A stretch of 34,074 nt of DNA, taken from assembly GCA_013334975.1 (NCBI GenBank), contig JAAXWL010000020.1, positions 1 to 34,074 of the forward strand. Direction: 5' to 3'. Positions 1 through 7,140 of the stretch are shown piece after piece. Numbering within the stretch: position 1 is the stretch's first letter; each line of letters opens with the position of its first letter. The translations under genes were made by a program, and so were the position numbers. The DNA is from Chlorobiaceae bacterium. Lineage in GTDB: Bacteria; Bacteroidota; Chlorobiia; Chlorobiales; Chlorobiaceae. The notes beneath the pieces were generated by a model. It saw nothing but the letters and a program-made list of their open reading frames with translations, made no database searches and was not told the DNA's origin.

Positions 1-56
1 TTTCCCGGATTGCCGCTGCATGCGCCGTCGGTATAGATGGTGACTGATTTGTCCAT
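1..56 (-). CDS. rnhA: Ribonuclease HI, N-terminal fragment (cut by window edge)
   Basis: The first 18 codons read on the minus strand from an ATG at 54-56 contain TDGACSGNPG, the RNase HI signature with the first catalytic Asp. RNase HI removes the RNA strand of RNA:DNA hybrids such as R-loops and primer remnants in the cytoplasm. The rest of the gene lies beyond position 1. It lies downstream of rpmB on the same strand, but the rpmB terminator separates them, so it probably has its own promoter. The identification rests only on this short but highly characteristic motif. Confidence 0.85.
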   Translation of the reverse strand, partial: MDKSVTIYTDGACSGNPG

Positions 57-60
57 AGAT

Positions 61-91
61 AAAAAAAGGCTCAGCCGTGTGGATGAGCCTT
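61..91 (-). terminator. Rho-independent terminator of rpmB
   Basis: AGGCTCA (67-73) and TGAGCCT (84-90) form a perfect 7-bp stem with a 10-base loop. Read on the minus strand it is followed by seven T (61-67). It lies 40 bases past the rpmB stop and just ahead of rnhA. Confidence 0.88.
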
Positions 92-130
92 GAAATTTCA
101 GAAGAGTGAGAAAGCCGTTTGCGACAACGC

Positions 131-349
131 TTATTTCATGAGCTTGGCGAGTTCGGCAGTGCCGGTTTTCGACATGATCTTCATCGCCTTTGCCGTGAGG
201 CGAACCTTGACCCAGCGCTTTTCTTCCTCGATCCAGATTCTCTTGGTGTGGAGGTTGGGCTCGAAACGGGTGCGGGTATGGTTGTTGGCATGGGAAACGT
301 TATTGCCGTATATCGGCCTTTTTCCGGTCAGCACACAGACTTTGGACAT
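131..349 (-). CDS. rpmB: 50S ribosomal protein L28
   Basis: This is a 72-residue basic protein starting [12 protein letters not shown], with the L28 pattern of an N-terminal V-L-T-G-K segment, a central [16 protein letters not shown] stretch and a C-terminal [12 protein letters not shown] segment. L28 is a small structural protein of the large ribosomal subunit. The length is normal for the shorter bacterial L28 forms. It is followed by a clear intrinsic terminator and preceded by a possible TATACT -10 box, so it looks monocistronic. Confidence 0.97.
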   Translation of the reverse strand: MSKVCVLTGKRPIYGNNVSHANNHTRTRFEPNLHTKRIWIEEEKRWVKVRLTAKAMKIMSKTGTAELAKLMK

Positions 350-382
350 GGTTGGATCGATTGGCGTTAAAAAATGAAACGG

Positions 383-388
383 AGTATA
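383..388 (-). promoter_or_regulatory. Possible -10 box of rpmB (TATACT)
   Basis: TATACT on the minus strand lies 34 bases before the rpmB ATG. The same hexamer precedes bchG, ilvE and the M24 peptidase at similar distances. I see no convincing -35 box, so this is a weak call. Confidence 0.3.
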
Positions 389-423
389 CGAAATAACGCG
401 GAAAAACAGAAAAGGTTTTTCCG

Positions 424-503
424 GTGCTCCTTAAGATCAGTAAGATCGGTCGGATCAGTCAGAAGAAAAGGAAGAGAGAATAAAAAAGCTCATTGCTCAT
501 TGC
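424..503. repeat. Degenerate tandem repeats after bchG (period 9 and period 7)
   Basis: Positions 435-461 hold three 9-base units related to GATCAGTCA (gatcagtaa, gatcggtcg, gatcagtca). Positions 488-501 hold two GCTCATT heptamers that abut the bchG stop codon. Read in the bchG sense, the stop is followed directly by AGCAATG-type heptamers, the same unit and orientation found after tonB at 26390-26410. Confidence 0.75.
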
Positions 504-1496
504 TTACGGCCTTATGCCTACGGCGCAGACCATCATGGAGAGGACGTAGAGCAGGGTGCCGAAGGCATTGTACCAGACCGCTTTTTCCGCGGGATGGTCA
601 ATGAGTATTTTCTGCATCGGAAGTTGCATCACCAGAAGCGTTACGGCGATGCTGGTCGGGATCATGGAGCCTTTCGAGACAAGGATGGCAATGGCCGCAA
701 GCTGGGCAGCATCCATCACGACGGACGCGAGGATCGCTGCGTTTTTTTCACCGAGTTGTACCGGAATCGAGGCGACTTTGCGTATGCGGTCACCGACCAC
801 TGACTTGAAATCGTTCAGGGTCATGATGCCGTGTGCGCCTAAGGAGAAAATGATGGCCAGGGCGATCGATTCGGACGAGGGAACCCCCTGGGTAATTGAA
901 AAGCTCCCGGTGAGCCAGGCTACCCCTTCATAGGCGAGGCCGACGATCAGGTTGCCGTACCAGCCGTTTCTCTTTGCCCTGATGGGAGGTCCGGAGTAGG
1001 CGTGTGACATCAGGACGCCGACGAAAGCGATGGCCATGACATAGGGGTGAATGGTCAGGGCGACCAGGAAGCCCGTCAGGATAAGGCCAAAGGTGATCAG
1101 CCAGCTTGCCTGTTTGGAGATTTTTCCTGCCGGAATCGGTCGTTCCGGTTCGTTGATGGCATCGACCTCCCTGTCAAAATAGTCGTTCATGGTCTGGGAC
1201 ATGGCGCACATCAACGGACCAGCAAGGATAATGCCCCGGATCAGGATAGAGATATTCTGTGAAACACTCTCACCGGTGGAGACCACGCCGCAGGCGAACG
1301 CCCACATCGGCGGAAACCAGGTGACCGGCTTCATGAGGGGGACGATCGCAGAGGGCTCGATACGGAAACCGGGCCTGTTGACGTTCTCAAGAGCCTGCTG
1401 AATGATTTTCTGTCTGGACTGGCTTATGCCTGACTGATGCAGCTTTTCGTCGAGGTTCAGGTGCATCTCAGGGTTGACCGTTTCACTTCCGTTCAT
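504..1496 (-). CDS. bchG: Bacteriochlorophyll/chlorophyll synthase (UbiA-type prenyltransferase)
   Basis: This 330-residue polytopic membrane protein esterifies a (bacterio)chlorophyllide with an isoprenoid alcohol diphosphate, the last step of pigment synthesis. The UbiA Asp-rich motif NDYFDREVDAIN is at residues 104-115 and is followed by EPERPIPAGKIS, typical of the ChlG/BchG/BchK branch. The second Asp motif (NDFKSVVGDRIRK, about 228-240) is also present. Most of the remainder is hydrophobic helices. Green sulfur bacteria carry three such synthases (BchG for BChl a, BchK for BChl c, ChlG for Chl a). BchG is my best guess, partly from my recollection that a bchG lies next to trpD in Chlorobaculum tepidum. 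The family is secure, the subfamily less so. trpD lies 71 bases upstream on the same strand. Confidence 0.9.
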   Translation of the reverse strand: MNGSETVNPEMHLNLDEKLHQSGISQSRQKIIQQALENVNRPGFRIEPSAIVPLMKPVTWFPPMWAFACGVVSTGESVSQNISILIRGIILAGPLMCAMSQTMNDYFDREVDAINEPERPIPAGKISKQASWLITFGLILTGFLVALTIHPYVMAIAFVGVLMSHAYSGPPIRAKRNGWYGNLIVGLAYEGVAWLTGSFSITQGVPSSESIALAIIFSLGAHGIMTLNDFKSVVGDRIRKVASIPVQLGEKNAAILASVVMDAAQLAAIAILVSKGSMIPTSIAVTLLVMQLPMQKILIDHPAEKAVWYNAFGTLLYVLSMMVCAVGIRP

Positions 1497-1530
1497 GATT
1501 TACAGATTCTTGCTTCGGCTGGAAACAAAG

Positions 1531-1545
1531 CAGGTAGTATACCTG
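1531..1545. promoter_or_regulatory. Palindrome overlapping a possible bchG -10 box
   Basis: CAGGTA-gta-TACCTG is a perfect 6-bp inverted repeat in the 71-base trpD-bchG gap. On the minus strand the TATACT hexamer (1536-1541) lies inside it, 40 bases before the bchG ATG. This could be an operator over a -10 element, or chance. On the plus strand it is followed by seven T, but no plus-strand gene precedes it. Confidence 0.35.
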
Positions 1546-1567
1546 TTTTTTTGCAAATTATAAGCAT

Positions 1568-2623
1568 TCAGTTGGTTGTTGCTTGGTATTCGAGAGCAAG
1601 CTGCCGGTTCGTTTCGATGATCCGGATCATTTTTTCCATGGCCGCGCCGGTTTCGAGACTCTCCCTTGAAAGGCTCATGCCCTCGTCGATACAGGAGGCC
1701 ATTCCCGAAACATAGCAGGTAATGGCTGAGGCGAAAAGGGCGGCATCGATTTTTGCCTGTGAGGCGGAGCCGTCGAGAATTTCCCTGATGATCTGTGCAT
1801 TGGCGGCACTGTCTCCACCCGACAAGGCATCAATAGTCCATCTTCCCAGTCCGAAATCCTCAGGATGCACCGTATGGTAGCAGAGGCCTCCTTCAGTGAT
1901 CTCGATGATGGAGGTCGCTCCGCTGACACTGGGTTCGTCAAGGCCACTGCCTTTTTCCGTTTTGCCGTGGACAATCATCGCATGTTCGCATCCGGAGAAG
2001 GCGAGCACCTCCGCGTAGATCTCCATGACGGAAGGATCGAAAACCCCGACAAGCTGTCGTTTGACCCTGGCCGGGTTGATGAGTGGCCCAAGCATGTTGA
2101 AGATCGTCCTGATGCCGAGTTCCCTGCGAATGGAGGCTACGGCTTTCATTGAAGGATGGTACATCGGAGCGAACAGAAACGCGAAACCTGTCTGGCAGAA
2201 CTGCTCTTCGGTGAAAGACGGCGGAAGATCGATCTTGTAGCCGAGCGCTTCGAGTACATCGGCACTGCCGCATTTGCTGGTGATCGAGCGGTTACCGTGC
2301 TTGGCTATCGGTACACCGGCAGCGCAGGCGATGAAGGTTGCGGCTGTGGAGATGTTGAACGTTCCCGTATGGTCTCCGCCAGTACCACAGGTATCGACAG
2401 CCTGTGGGTCGATAGTGATCGGGGTGGCTCTGGCGATGAGGCATTCATAAGCGCCGATCGCTTCTGCAGGGGTGACTCCTTTTTTTTGCAGCAGCGCCAG
2501 GATGGCTCCGGTTCCAGCTTCGGTAAACCGGTTTTCCATGATTGAGTTCATGCAAGATTCCATTTCCTGACCGGAAAGATGCTCTCCTTCCAGCAGTTTC
2601 TGTAGAAGCTCCTGTTGACGCAT
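1568..2623 (-). CDS. trpD: Anthranilate phosphoribosyltransferase
   Basis: TrpD transfers phosphoribose from PRPP to anthranilate in tryptophan synthesis. The 351-residue protein has the PRPP/Mg loop DTCGTGGD at residues 77-84, the NIST segment at 90-93 and KHGNRS at 108-113, all standard for the family. The length matches typical TrpD. The frame is open for 18 further codons upstream (to 2677), but the ATG at 2621-2623 gives the normal N-terminus ([11 protein letters not shown]). No clear Shine-Dalgarno is visible. No other trp gene is in the window. It is divergent from the M24 peptidase across a 113-base gap. Confidence 0.95.
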   Translation of the reverse strand: MRQQELLQKLLEGEHLSGQEMESCMNSIMENRFTEAGTGAILALLQKKGVTPAEAIGAYECLIARATPITIDPQAVDTCGTGGDHTGTFNISTAATFIACAAGVPIAKHGNRSITSKCGSADVLEALGYKIDLPPSFTEEQFCQTGFAFLFAPMYHPSMKAVASIRRELGIRTIFNMLGPLINPARVKRQLVGVFDPSVMEIYAEVLAFSGCEHAMIVHGKTEKGSGLDEPSVSGATSIIEITEGGLCYHTVHPEDFGLGRWTIDALSGGDSAANAQIIREILDGSASQAKIDAALFASAITCYVSGMASCIDEGMSLSRESLETGAAMEKMIRIIETNRQLALEYQATTN

Positions 2624-2666
2624 GATGCAAGACGGGGTCGAAATGAAGAAAAAGATTAGATTACAG

Positions 2667-2672
2667 TATACT
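2667..2672 (+). promoter_or_regulatory. Possible -10 box of the M24 peptidase gene (TATACT)
   Basis: TATACT lies in the divergent trpD/peptidase gap, 65 bases before the peptidase ATG. It is the same hexamer seen before rpmB, bchG and ilvE. No -35 box is evident. Confidence 0.25.
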
Positions 2673-2736
2673 AACAATTACGTCTTTTACCAACAGACGC
2701 CTCCATATCTGCCCTTTTCACTATTTCAGTCAATTT

Positions 2737-3828
2737 ATGCTTTCCGATCATCTTCATGGCTATCGTCAGGGATTACGAACAACGATTTACCGGAAAATGT
2801 CTGCCGAAGGGCTCGAAGCACTCCTGGTGACCGATCTGGCCTCCATTCGCTGGCTGACCGGATTCAGCGGATCGAACGCGAAGCTGTTACTTGCAGGAGG
2901 TACAGCGGTACTCTTCACCGATTTCCGTTATCAGGAGCAGGTGAGGCAGGAGACCTCCGGTATTGCAACGGTGATTCTGAAGGATACTCTTGCCACCACG
3001 CTTGCCTCGGGCCCTTGGAAGCTCGGTGACCGCATGGCGCTGGAGGCTGATCAGGTGAATTGGCACGAGATGCGTCAGCTTTCCGAAAAACTCGCCAATC
3101 GCGAGCTTGTGCCCGTAACGGCCTTTTTCGACGAGTTTCGCGAACTCAAGCATGTCGAAGAGCTTGAGAGAATGCGTCGGGCTGTTGCCATCAGCGAATT
3201 GGTCCTTGAGGCGGTTATCGGCATGATTGGCCCGGAGGTTACCGAAATCGATATTGCCGCCGAAATATCGTACCGTCACCGGAAGCTGGGAGCCGAAAAG
3301 GATTCATTCGATCCCATCGTGGCAGGAGGCATTCGGGCTGCCATGCCGCACGCCAGACCGACCGCATCGAAATTCGAGCCGGGTACGCTCATTGTCATCG
3401 ATATGGGCTGCCTTGTCGATGGCTACGCTTCCGATCAGACCCGCACGATCGCTTTCGGCAAGGTATCGGAGGAGCAGCGGAAGGTGTACCGTATCGTGCA
3501 GCAGGCGCAGCAGCTTGGCATTGACTTCGCCAGAGCGGGCATATCCGCCCGCGACCTCGACGCAGAGGTGCGAAACTTTATCGCCGCAGAAGGGTACGGC
3601 GAAGCTTTCGGCCACGGGCTCGGTCACGGTGTCGGCATCGAGGTGCACGAAGCCCCGCGTGTCGGCACTGCCGCGACCGGAACCCTCAGGGAGGGCACGG
3701 TTTTCACGATCGAACCAGGAATCTACCTTCCCGGCCGCTTCGGCGTACGCATCGAGGATATGGTGGTACTCGGTCCCGACGGTGCGGAACCGTTGCAGCG
3801 GTTTACGAAGGAGTTGATAGAACTTTAA
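2737..3828 (+). CDS. M24 family metallopeptidase (Xaa-Pro aminopeptidase/dipeptidase)
   Basis: This 363-residue cytoplasmic enzyme is predicted to cleave peptides with proline at the second position. An N-terminal creatinase-like domain (about 1-135, with LTGFSGSNA at 40-48) precedes the pita-bread catalytic domain. All five dinuclear metal ligands are visible: Asp222 (IDMGC), Asp233 (SDQTRT), His297 (GHGLGHGVG), Glu326 (IEPGIY) and Glu340 (RIEDMV). His205 (MPHARP) is also conserved. PepP and PepQ cannot be separated confidently, so no symbol is given. The start lacks a strong Shine-Dalgarno; the ATG at 2797 is a possible alternative but would trim the N-terminal domain. A repeat-rich segment with a 17-bp inverted repeat follows. 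Confidence 0.93.
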   Translation: MLSDHLHGYRQGLRTTIYRKMSAEGLEALLVTDLASIRWLTGFSGSNAKLLLAGGTAVLFTDFRYQEQVRQETSGIATVILKDTLATTLASGPWKLGDRMALEADQVNWHEMRQLSEKLANRELVPVTAFFDEFRELKHVEELERMRRAVAISELVLEAVIGMIGPEVTEIDIAAEISYRHRKLGAEKDSFDPIVAGGIRAAMPHARPTASKFEPGTLIVIDMGCLVDGYASDQTRTIAFGKVSEEQRKVYRIVQQAQQLGIDFARAGISARDLDAEVRNFIAAEGYGEAFGHGLGHGVGIEVHEAPRVGTAATGTLREGTVFTIEPGIYLPGRFGVRIEDMVVLGPDGAEPLQRFTKELIEL

Positions 3829-3957
3829 TGGATAATGGATATTAGGGGAAATTCGACTCCAAATCGGTAACGAAATCGGTATCGGTATCGAGCAGAAAAA
3901 AATCCGACCGAGCAGAAAAAAAATCCGATTTGGATACCGATACCGATTTGGATACCG
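3825..3957. repeat. Post-stop repeats and 17-bp inverted repeat (period-6 family)
   Basis: TAATGGATAATGGATA spans the peptidase stop as an imperfect octamer repeat. It is followed by hexamer-based sequence (atcggt/gatacc units). AAATCGGTATCGGTATC (3873-3889) is the exact reverse complement of GATACCGATACCGATTT (3933-3949). The 43-base interior contains two near-identical 19-20 base units, cgagcagaaaaa(a)aatccga, at 3889-3907 and 3909-3928. Transcribed, this would fold into a long hairpin between the peptidase and cutA. Confidence 0.9.
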
Positions 3958-3981
3958 GGGAAGAGAAAACAATAAACAGAC

Positions 3982-4314
3982 ATGAACACGGACTCAGGCG
4001 GTTATTGCATGGTCATCACGACGGCGCCCAACCGGGAGGAGGCGGAAAAGATGGCGCAGGGGATTCTTGAAAACCGGCTGGCCGCCTGCGTCCAGTTGTC
4101 CGACATTCGCAGTTTCTTTTTCTGGGACGGCGAGATTCAGCAGGACGACGAAGTATCGCTCTTCATCAAGACCACCACCAAACGCTACGCCGATCTTGAA
4201 AGCTACATTCGCGAGTACCACCCCTACGACGTACCGGAAATAATTCAACTCCCGATAACCGCCGGATTACCGGAGTATCTCGCCTGGCTCGACGCCACCA
4301 CCGGGGAGAGGTGA
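3982..4314 (+). CDS. cutA: CutA1-like divalent-cation tolerance protein
   Basis: This 110-residue protein matches the CutA1 fold: VITTAPNREEAEKMAQGILENRLAACVQ near the N-terminus, a central FFFWDGEIQQDDEV strand region, and the hallmark HPYDVPEIIQLPI near residues 80-92. CutA proteins are very stable cytoplasmic trimers historically linked to copper tolerance. Their biochemical role is unsettled, so only the family is claimed. It follows the M24 peptidase by 153 bases of repeat-rich DNA and may be read through from it. The ATG at 3982 gives MNTDSGGY, and no good Shine-Dalgarno is visible. Confidence 0.93.
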   Translation: MNTDSGGYCMVITTAPNREEAEKMAQGILENRLAACVQLSDIRSFFFWDGEIQQDDEVSLFIKTTTKRYADLESYIREYHPYDVPEIIQLPITAGLPEYLAWLDATTGER

Positions 4315-4362
4315 GATGGGAGTGATAGGTCTGATGGTTGTATAAGTCTTATTGGATAGAAG
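4312..4362. repeat. Degenerate period-9 array after cutA
   Basis: From the cutA stop the sequence steps in 9-base units: gatgggagt, gataggtct, gatggttgt, ataagtctt, attggatag. It is oriented in the cutA sense. This is the start of a 600-base gene-free stretch (4315-4914). Confidence 0.6.
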
Positions 4363-4398
4363 ATTTTAAGGGCGGTTTTCCCGAATTCCTTTTATTTT

Positions 4399-4514
4399 CA
4401 GCACTCAGCACTCAGCACTCAGCACTCAGCACTCAGCACTCAGCACTCAGCACTCAGCACTCAGCACTCAGCACTCAGCACTCAGCACTCAGCACTCAGC
4501 ACTTAGCACTCAGC
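4399..4514. repeat. (CAGCACT)n heptanucleotide array
   Basis: Fifteen perfect tandem CAGCACT units (4399-4503) are followed by one TAGCACT variant (4504-4510) and a partial CAGC. An open frame runs through it only because 21 bases of the array encode a repeating heptapeptide; I do not regard that as a gene. The low divergence compared with the other arrays suggests recent expansion by slippage. Confidence 0.98.
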
Positions 4515-4528
4515 CTCATCATTCCCTT

Positions 4529-4552
4529 TATTCAACTATTCAACTATCCATT
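4529..4552. repeat. ATTCAACT octamer repeat with shared 13-mer
   Basis: Two ATTCAACT units are followed by atcc. TCAACTATCCATT (4540-4552) recurs exactly at 4877-4889 and, on the other strand, at 33876-33888, so it is a dispersed intergenic word. Confidence 0.7.
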
Positions 4553-4596
4553 CCTAAGAAAATCATGTACTACCAACGTACTATGATCTTTTTTTT

Positions 4597-4634
4597 CGAT
4601 TTGGATACCGATTTTGATACCGATACCGATTTTT
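4597..4634. repeat. Period-6 GATACC-type repeat
   Basis: Units of gatttg, gatacc, gatttt, gatacc, gatacc and gatttt are close to the arm at 3933-3949. No matching opposite arm is seen within this gap. Confidence 0.75.
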
Positions 4635-4685
4635 CTACTTTCCATTAACATGCACGATCTATCAAGTAATTAGCCTTATTTGGCC

Positions 4686-4779
4686 TGTCATGCTGAATGA
4701 AATGAAGCATCCAGTCGAAACGCCTCGGTGCTACTCGAAAGAACTGGATTCTTCGTCGGCAAGCCTCCTCAGAATGACA
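4686..4779. repeat. Imperfect inverted repeat, about 94 bp, with TGTCATxCTGA ends
   Basis: The left end TGTCATGCTGA...GAAGCATCCAG (4686-4714) mirrors the right end CTGGATTCTTC...TCAGAATGACA (4744-4779). The ends resemble an intergenic palindromic sequence I recall from unrelated bacteria (TGTCATTCTGAGCGAAG...GAATC type). It would form a long imperfect hairpin. It lies in the 600-base gap downstream of both cutA and holB. Confidence 0.8.
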
Positions 4780-4863
4780 CACAAAAACAAGTCTCACATT
4801 ATCCTGTCATCGCGATGGAGCACATTGTTCAAGCTTTGTGTGCGGTAGCCGACCGGATACTGG

Positions 4864-4918
4864 TGGCTATCAACTATCAACTATCCATTGCCCATTCTCT
4901 TCTCTCGTCACTCGTCAC
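4864..4918. repeat. Heptamer arrays abutting and spanning the holB stop
   Basis: CTATCAACTATCAACTATCC (4867-4886) and CTCGTCACTCGTCAC (4904-4918) are both period 7. In the holB sense, GTGACGA repeats start within the last codons and include the TGA stop (4915-4917). GATAGTT repeats follow. The rest of the 4315-4914 gap holds no gene that I can support. Confidence 0.85.
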
Positions 4919-6084
4919 CTCTTCCCCAATATCCCTCTCAATTCGGCGGTCATGCCGGCCATGACGAGAAGGATGCTGGCGTTGCGTTCGAGGGAGCGCA
5001 TGGCTTCTTCGATGACGGTTGATGCTCGGTAGAGGTCTTTGCCGGGGAAGCCTTTGACGAAACGGTTCGTTGAGTCCGACAGGTCGGGGTTGTTGAGTTC
5101 AGGGAAGGCGGAGTCGATGCTGCGGCGGGTGACATCCTGGAAAAAGAGCAGGAGCGAGTCGAGGAAGATGATCTGCTCCGGGCGCGAGAGGTTTTTCGAC
5201 ATCTCTTCGCAGGTGGTGATGGCTTCGTGGAACTTGGATGGGGTGAGGATGTTCCTGAGATAATCGATAGCCTGGTTACGGATGCCGACAACCGCAGGAG
5301 CGGTGCCTGCGCCGGTTTGGGCTTCGATGAGCTCCAGGGCATTGCAGAGGTTGCCGCGCGCGAGGCTGGCGATGAAACGCCGTTCATTTTGATCAAGCTG
5401 AGGCGCACGTTGTGACATCCAGAATTCGATCTCTGCCGGTTTCGGGCGGGCGAAGGAGAGCGTCTGGCAGCGTGAGCGGATGGTGGGCAGCACCGATTCA
5501 GGGCGTGAGGAGACCAGCACGAAGATGACGTGTGCCGGGGGCTCCTCCAGCAGCTTCAGGAGTTTGTTGGCAGCCGTCGGGTGAAGCCGTTCAGCCTGTG
5601 AGATAATGAACACCTTTTTGCCGCCGTCACGAGGCGCGAGCGCGGCTTTCTGCTGCAACATGAGCACCTGTTCGGTCAGGATGCCCATAGAACGCTCCAT
5701 GGCCGGAGTGAAGAAGGGATTCCGCAGCTTCTCTTCAATCAGCGCTTCATAGCGCTCCTTTGCTTCGATAAGCTTTTTGTTCTCCTTTTTAGAAGGATCG
5801 GAGGATTCGAGAAGGGCAGCCTCTACCGGAAAAAGATACTCGACATTTGGGTGCAGGAGCCGATCAGTTTGCCGACAGCTTTCGCATACACCGCACGAAC
5901 CTTCGCCAGGCTGGTCGTGGCTGTTCCGGCAGTTGAGGATTTTAGCCAGTTCGAATGCTACGGTCTCTTTCCCTGAGCCTTCAGGGCCTGCAAAGAGATA
6001 GGCATGAGCCAAGCGATCAGCTCCAAGTGCCGTTCTGAGCACCCGGAGCTGATGTTCGTGACCGATAATTTGCTGCCAGCTCAT
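4915..6084 (-). CDS. holB: DNA polymerase III, delta-prime subunit
   Basis: This 389-residue AAA+ protein of the clamp-loader complex helps load the sliding clamp at replication forks. It shows a Walker-A-like loop GPEGSGKE (33-40), a zinc module with Cys52, Cys64, Cys67 and Cys70, a sensor region (KVFIISQAERLHPTAANKLLKLLEEPP) and the IRSRCQTL arginine-finger SRC motif. The protein is too short for DnaX and begins like delta-prime (IIGHEHQLRVLRTAL). It starts 10 bases after the ilvE stop, so the two are probably cotranscribed. Its stop codon lies inside a heptamer repeat, so the exact C-terminus may vary between strains. Confidence 0.93.
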   Translation of the reverse strand: MSWQQIIGHEHQLRVLRTALGADRLAHAYLFAGPEGSGKETVAFELAKILNCRNSHDQPGEGSCGVCESCRQTDRLLHPNVEYLFPVEAALLESSDPSKKENKKLIEAKERYEALIEEKLRNPFFTPAMERSMGILTEQVLMLQQKAALAPRDGGKKVFIISQAERLHPTAANKLLKLLEEPPAHVIFVLVSSRPESVLPTIRSRCQTLSFARPKPAEIEFWMSQRAPQLDQNERRFIASLARGNLCNALELIEAQTGAGTAPAVVGIRNQAIDYLRNILTPSKFHEAITTCEEMSKNLSRPEQIIFLDSLLLFFQDVTRRSIDSAFPELNNPDLSDSTNRFVKGFPGKDLYRASTVIEEAMRSLERNASILLVMAGMTAELRGILGKR

Positions 6085-6094
6085 GCGTTTAGGC

Positions 6095-7006
6095 TCAGAT
6101 GAAGGTCAGCCAGCTGTACGGATCCTCTCCGGTCTGGACGATTCTGAGGTAGTGATGTTGCAACACTTCAGTCACCGGGCCACGCTTTTCGTCGCCGATC
6201 GGGTATTTATCAACGCTTCTGACCGGAGTTATCTCTGCTGCCGTGCCGGTCAGGAAGATTTCGTCGGCCACGTAAAGGGCTTCACGCGGGATAACCGTCT
6301 CACGTACCTCGTAACCGAGCTCACGGGCGATGTGCATGACCGCTCCACGGGTGAAGCCGGGCAGAATCGATTGGGCGGTCATGGGCGTGTAGATCACCTT
6401 GTCCCTGATGACGAAGATGTTTTCGCCGCTGCCTTCAGCCACATAGCCGTTGACATCGAGCGTCAGCCCTTCGGCGTATCCGTCCATCAGGGCCTCCATC
6501 TTGATGAGCTGGGAATTCAGGTAGTTACCCCCGGCTTTGGCCCACGACGGCATGGTGTTGGGGGCGAGGCGGTTCCATGAGGAGACCCGGACATCGACAC
6601 CGTTTTCCAGGACATCATCGCCGAGGTAGGCGCCCCACTCCCAGGTGGCGATGGCTACTTCGATGGCGGCACGGTGCGGATTGACGCCGAGAGCGCCCAG
6701 TCCGCGATAGACGATTGGCCGGAGGTAGCAGGCTTTGAGGTCATTCGACTTGATGGTGGCGATACAGGCCTCTTTCAGCTCGGTTTCGGAGTAGGGTATC
6801 TCTATGCGATAGATTTTCGATGAGTCCCTCAAGCGGCGGATATGCTCGTCGAGAAAGAGAATCGCCGACCCTTTGGCCGTATCATAACACCGGATTCCTT
6901 CGAAAGTCGATGAACCGTAATGGATGACGTGTGACATGATATGGATCTTGGCGTCATTCCAGTCGATCAGCTCGCCGTTCATCCATATTTTCGCAGACTT
7001 GTTCAT
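6095..7006 (-). CDS. ilvE: Branched-chain amino acid aminotransferase
   Basis: IlvE is a fold-type IV PLP enzyme that interconverts branched-chain amino acids and their 2-oxo acids using glutamate. The 303-residue protein contains the PLP Lys157 in WAKAGGNYLNS, the EGIRCY segment near 36-41 and the EGSGENIFV stretch. The length is typical. The frame is open upstream to 7126, but those codons run into the repeat hairpin. The ATG at 7004-7006 gives the normal start MNKSAKIWMNGE, 28 bases after a TATACT hexamer. No strong Shine-Dalgarno is visible. holB follows after 10 bases. Confidence 0.95.
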   Translation of the reverse strand: MNKSAKIWMNGELIDWNDAKIHIMSHVIHYGSSTFEGIRCYDTAKGSAILFLDEHIRRLRDSSKIYRIEIPYSETELKEACIATIKSNDLKACYLRPIVYRGLGALGVNPHRAAIEVAIATWEWGAYLGDDVLENGVDVRVSSWNRLAPNTMPSWAKAGGNYLNSQLIKMEALMDGYAEGLTLDVNGYVAEGSGENIFVIRDKVIYTPMTAQSILPGFTRGAVMHIARELGYEVRETVIPREALYVADEIFLTGTAAEITPVRSVDKYPIGDEKRGPVTEVLQHHYLRIVQTGEDPYSWLTFI

Positions 7007-7033
7007 GACAATAGCATTGGATTGAAAAACAGT

Positions 7034-7039
7034 AGTATA
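7034..7039 (-). promoter_or_regulatory. Possible -10 box of ilvE (TATACT)
   Basis: TATACT on the minus strand lies 28 bases before the ilvE ATG and downstream of the pfkA 3' hairpin, so ilvE-holB may have its own promoter. No clear -35 box is seen. Confidence 0.3.
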
Positions 7040-7075
7040 CCCTGAAAATAGGTATTGTTCCCGATTTATTGAAGG

Positions 7076-7130
7076 AGAAGTGGACAAAGTGGACGAAAGA
7101 GCACTCTCTTGCCATTCTCTGTCCACTTCA
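7076..7130. repeat. Period-9 GTGGACxAA hairpin after pfkA
   Basis: AAGTGGAC occurs twice in tandem, 9 bases apart (7078-7085, 7087-7094), and is mirrored by GTCCACTT at 7121-7128, an 8-bp perfect stem. It starts 12 bases past the pfkA stop and may act as the pfkA transcript end. The unit is the same as at 9797-9866 and 20775-20834. Confidence 0.8.
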
Positions 7131-7140
7131 TCGGCTATCC

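Noticed and set aside
374-604. 76-codon frame across the rpmB-bchG gap
   Set aside because: It is built from the period-9 and heptamer repeats and runs into the antisense of bchG.
4399-4514. Possible CRISPR array
   Set aside because: Pure head-to-tail heptamers with no spacers and no cas genes.
4338-4586. Open frame encoding a repeated STQHSAL peptide
   Set aside because: It is produced by the (CAGCACT)n array; 21 bases of the array keep any frame open.
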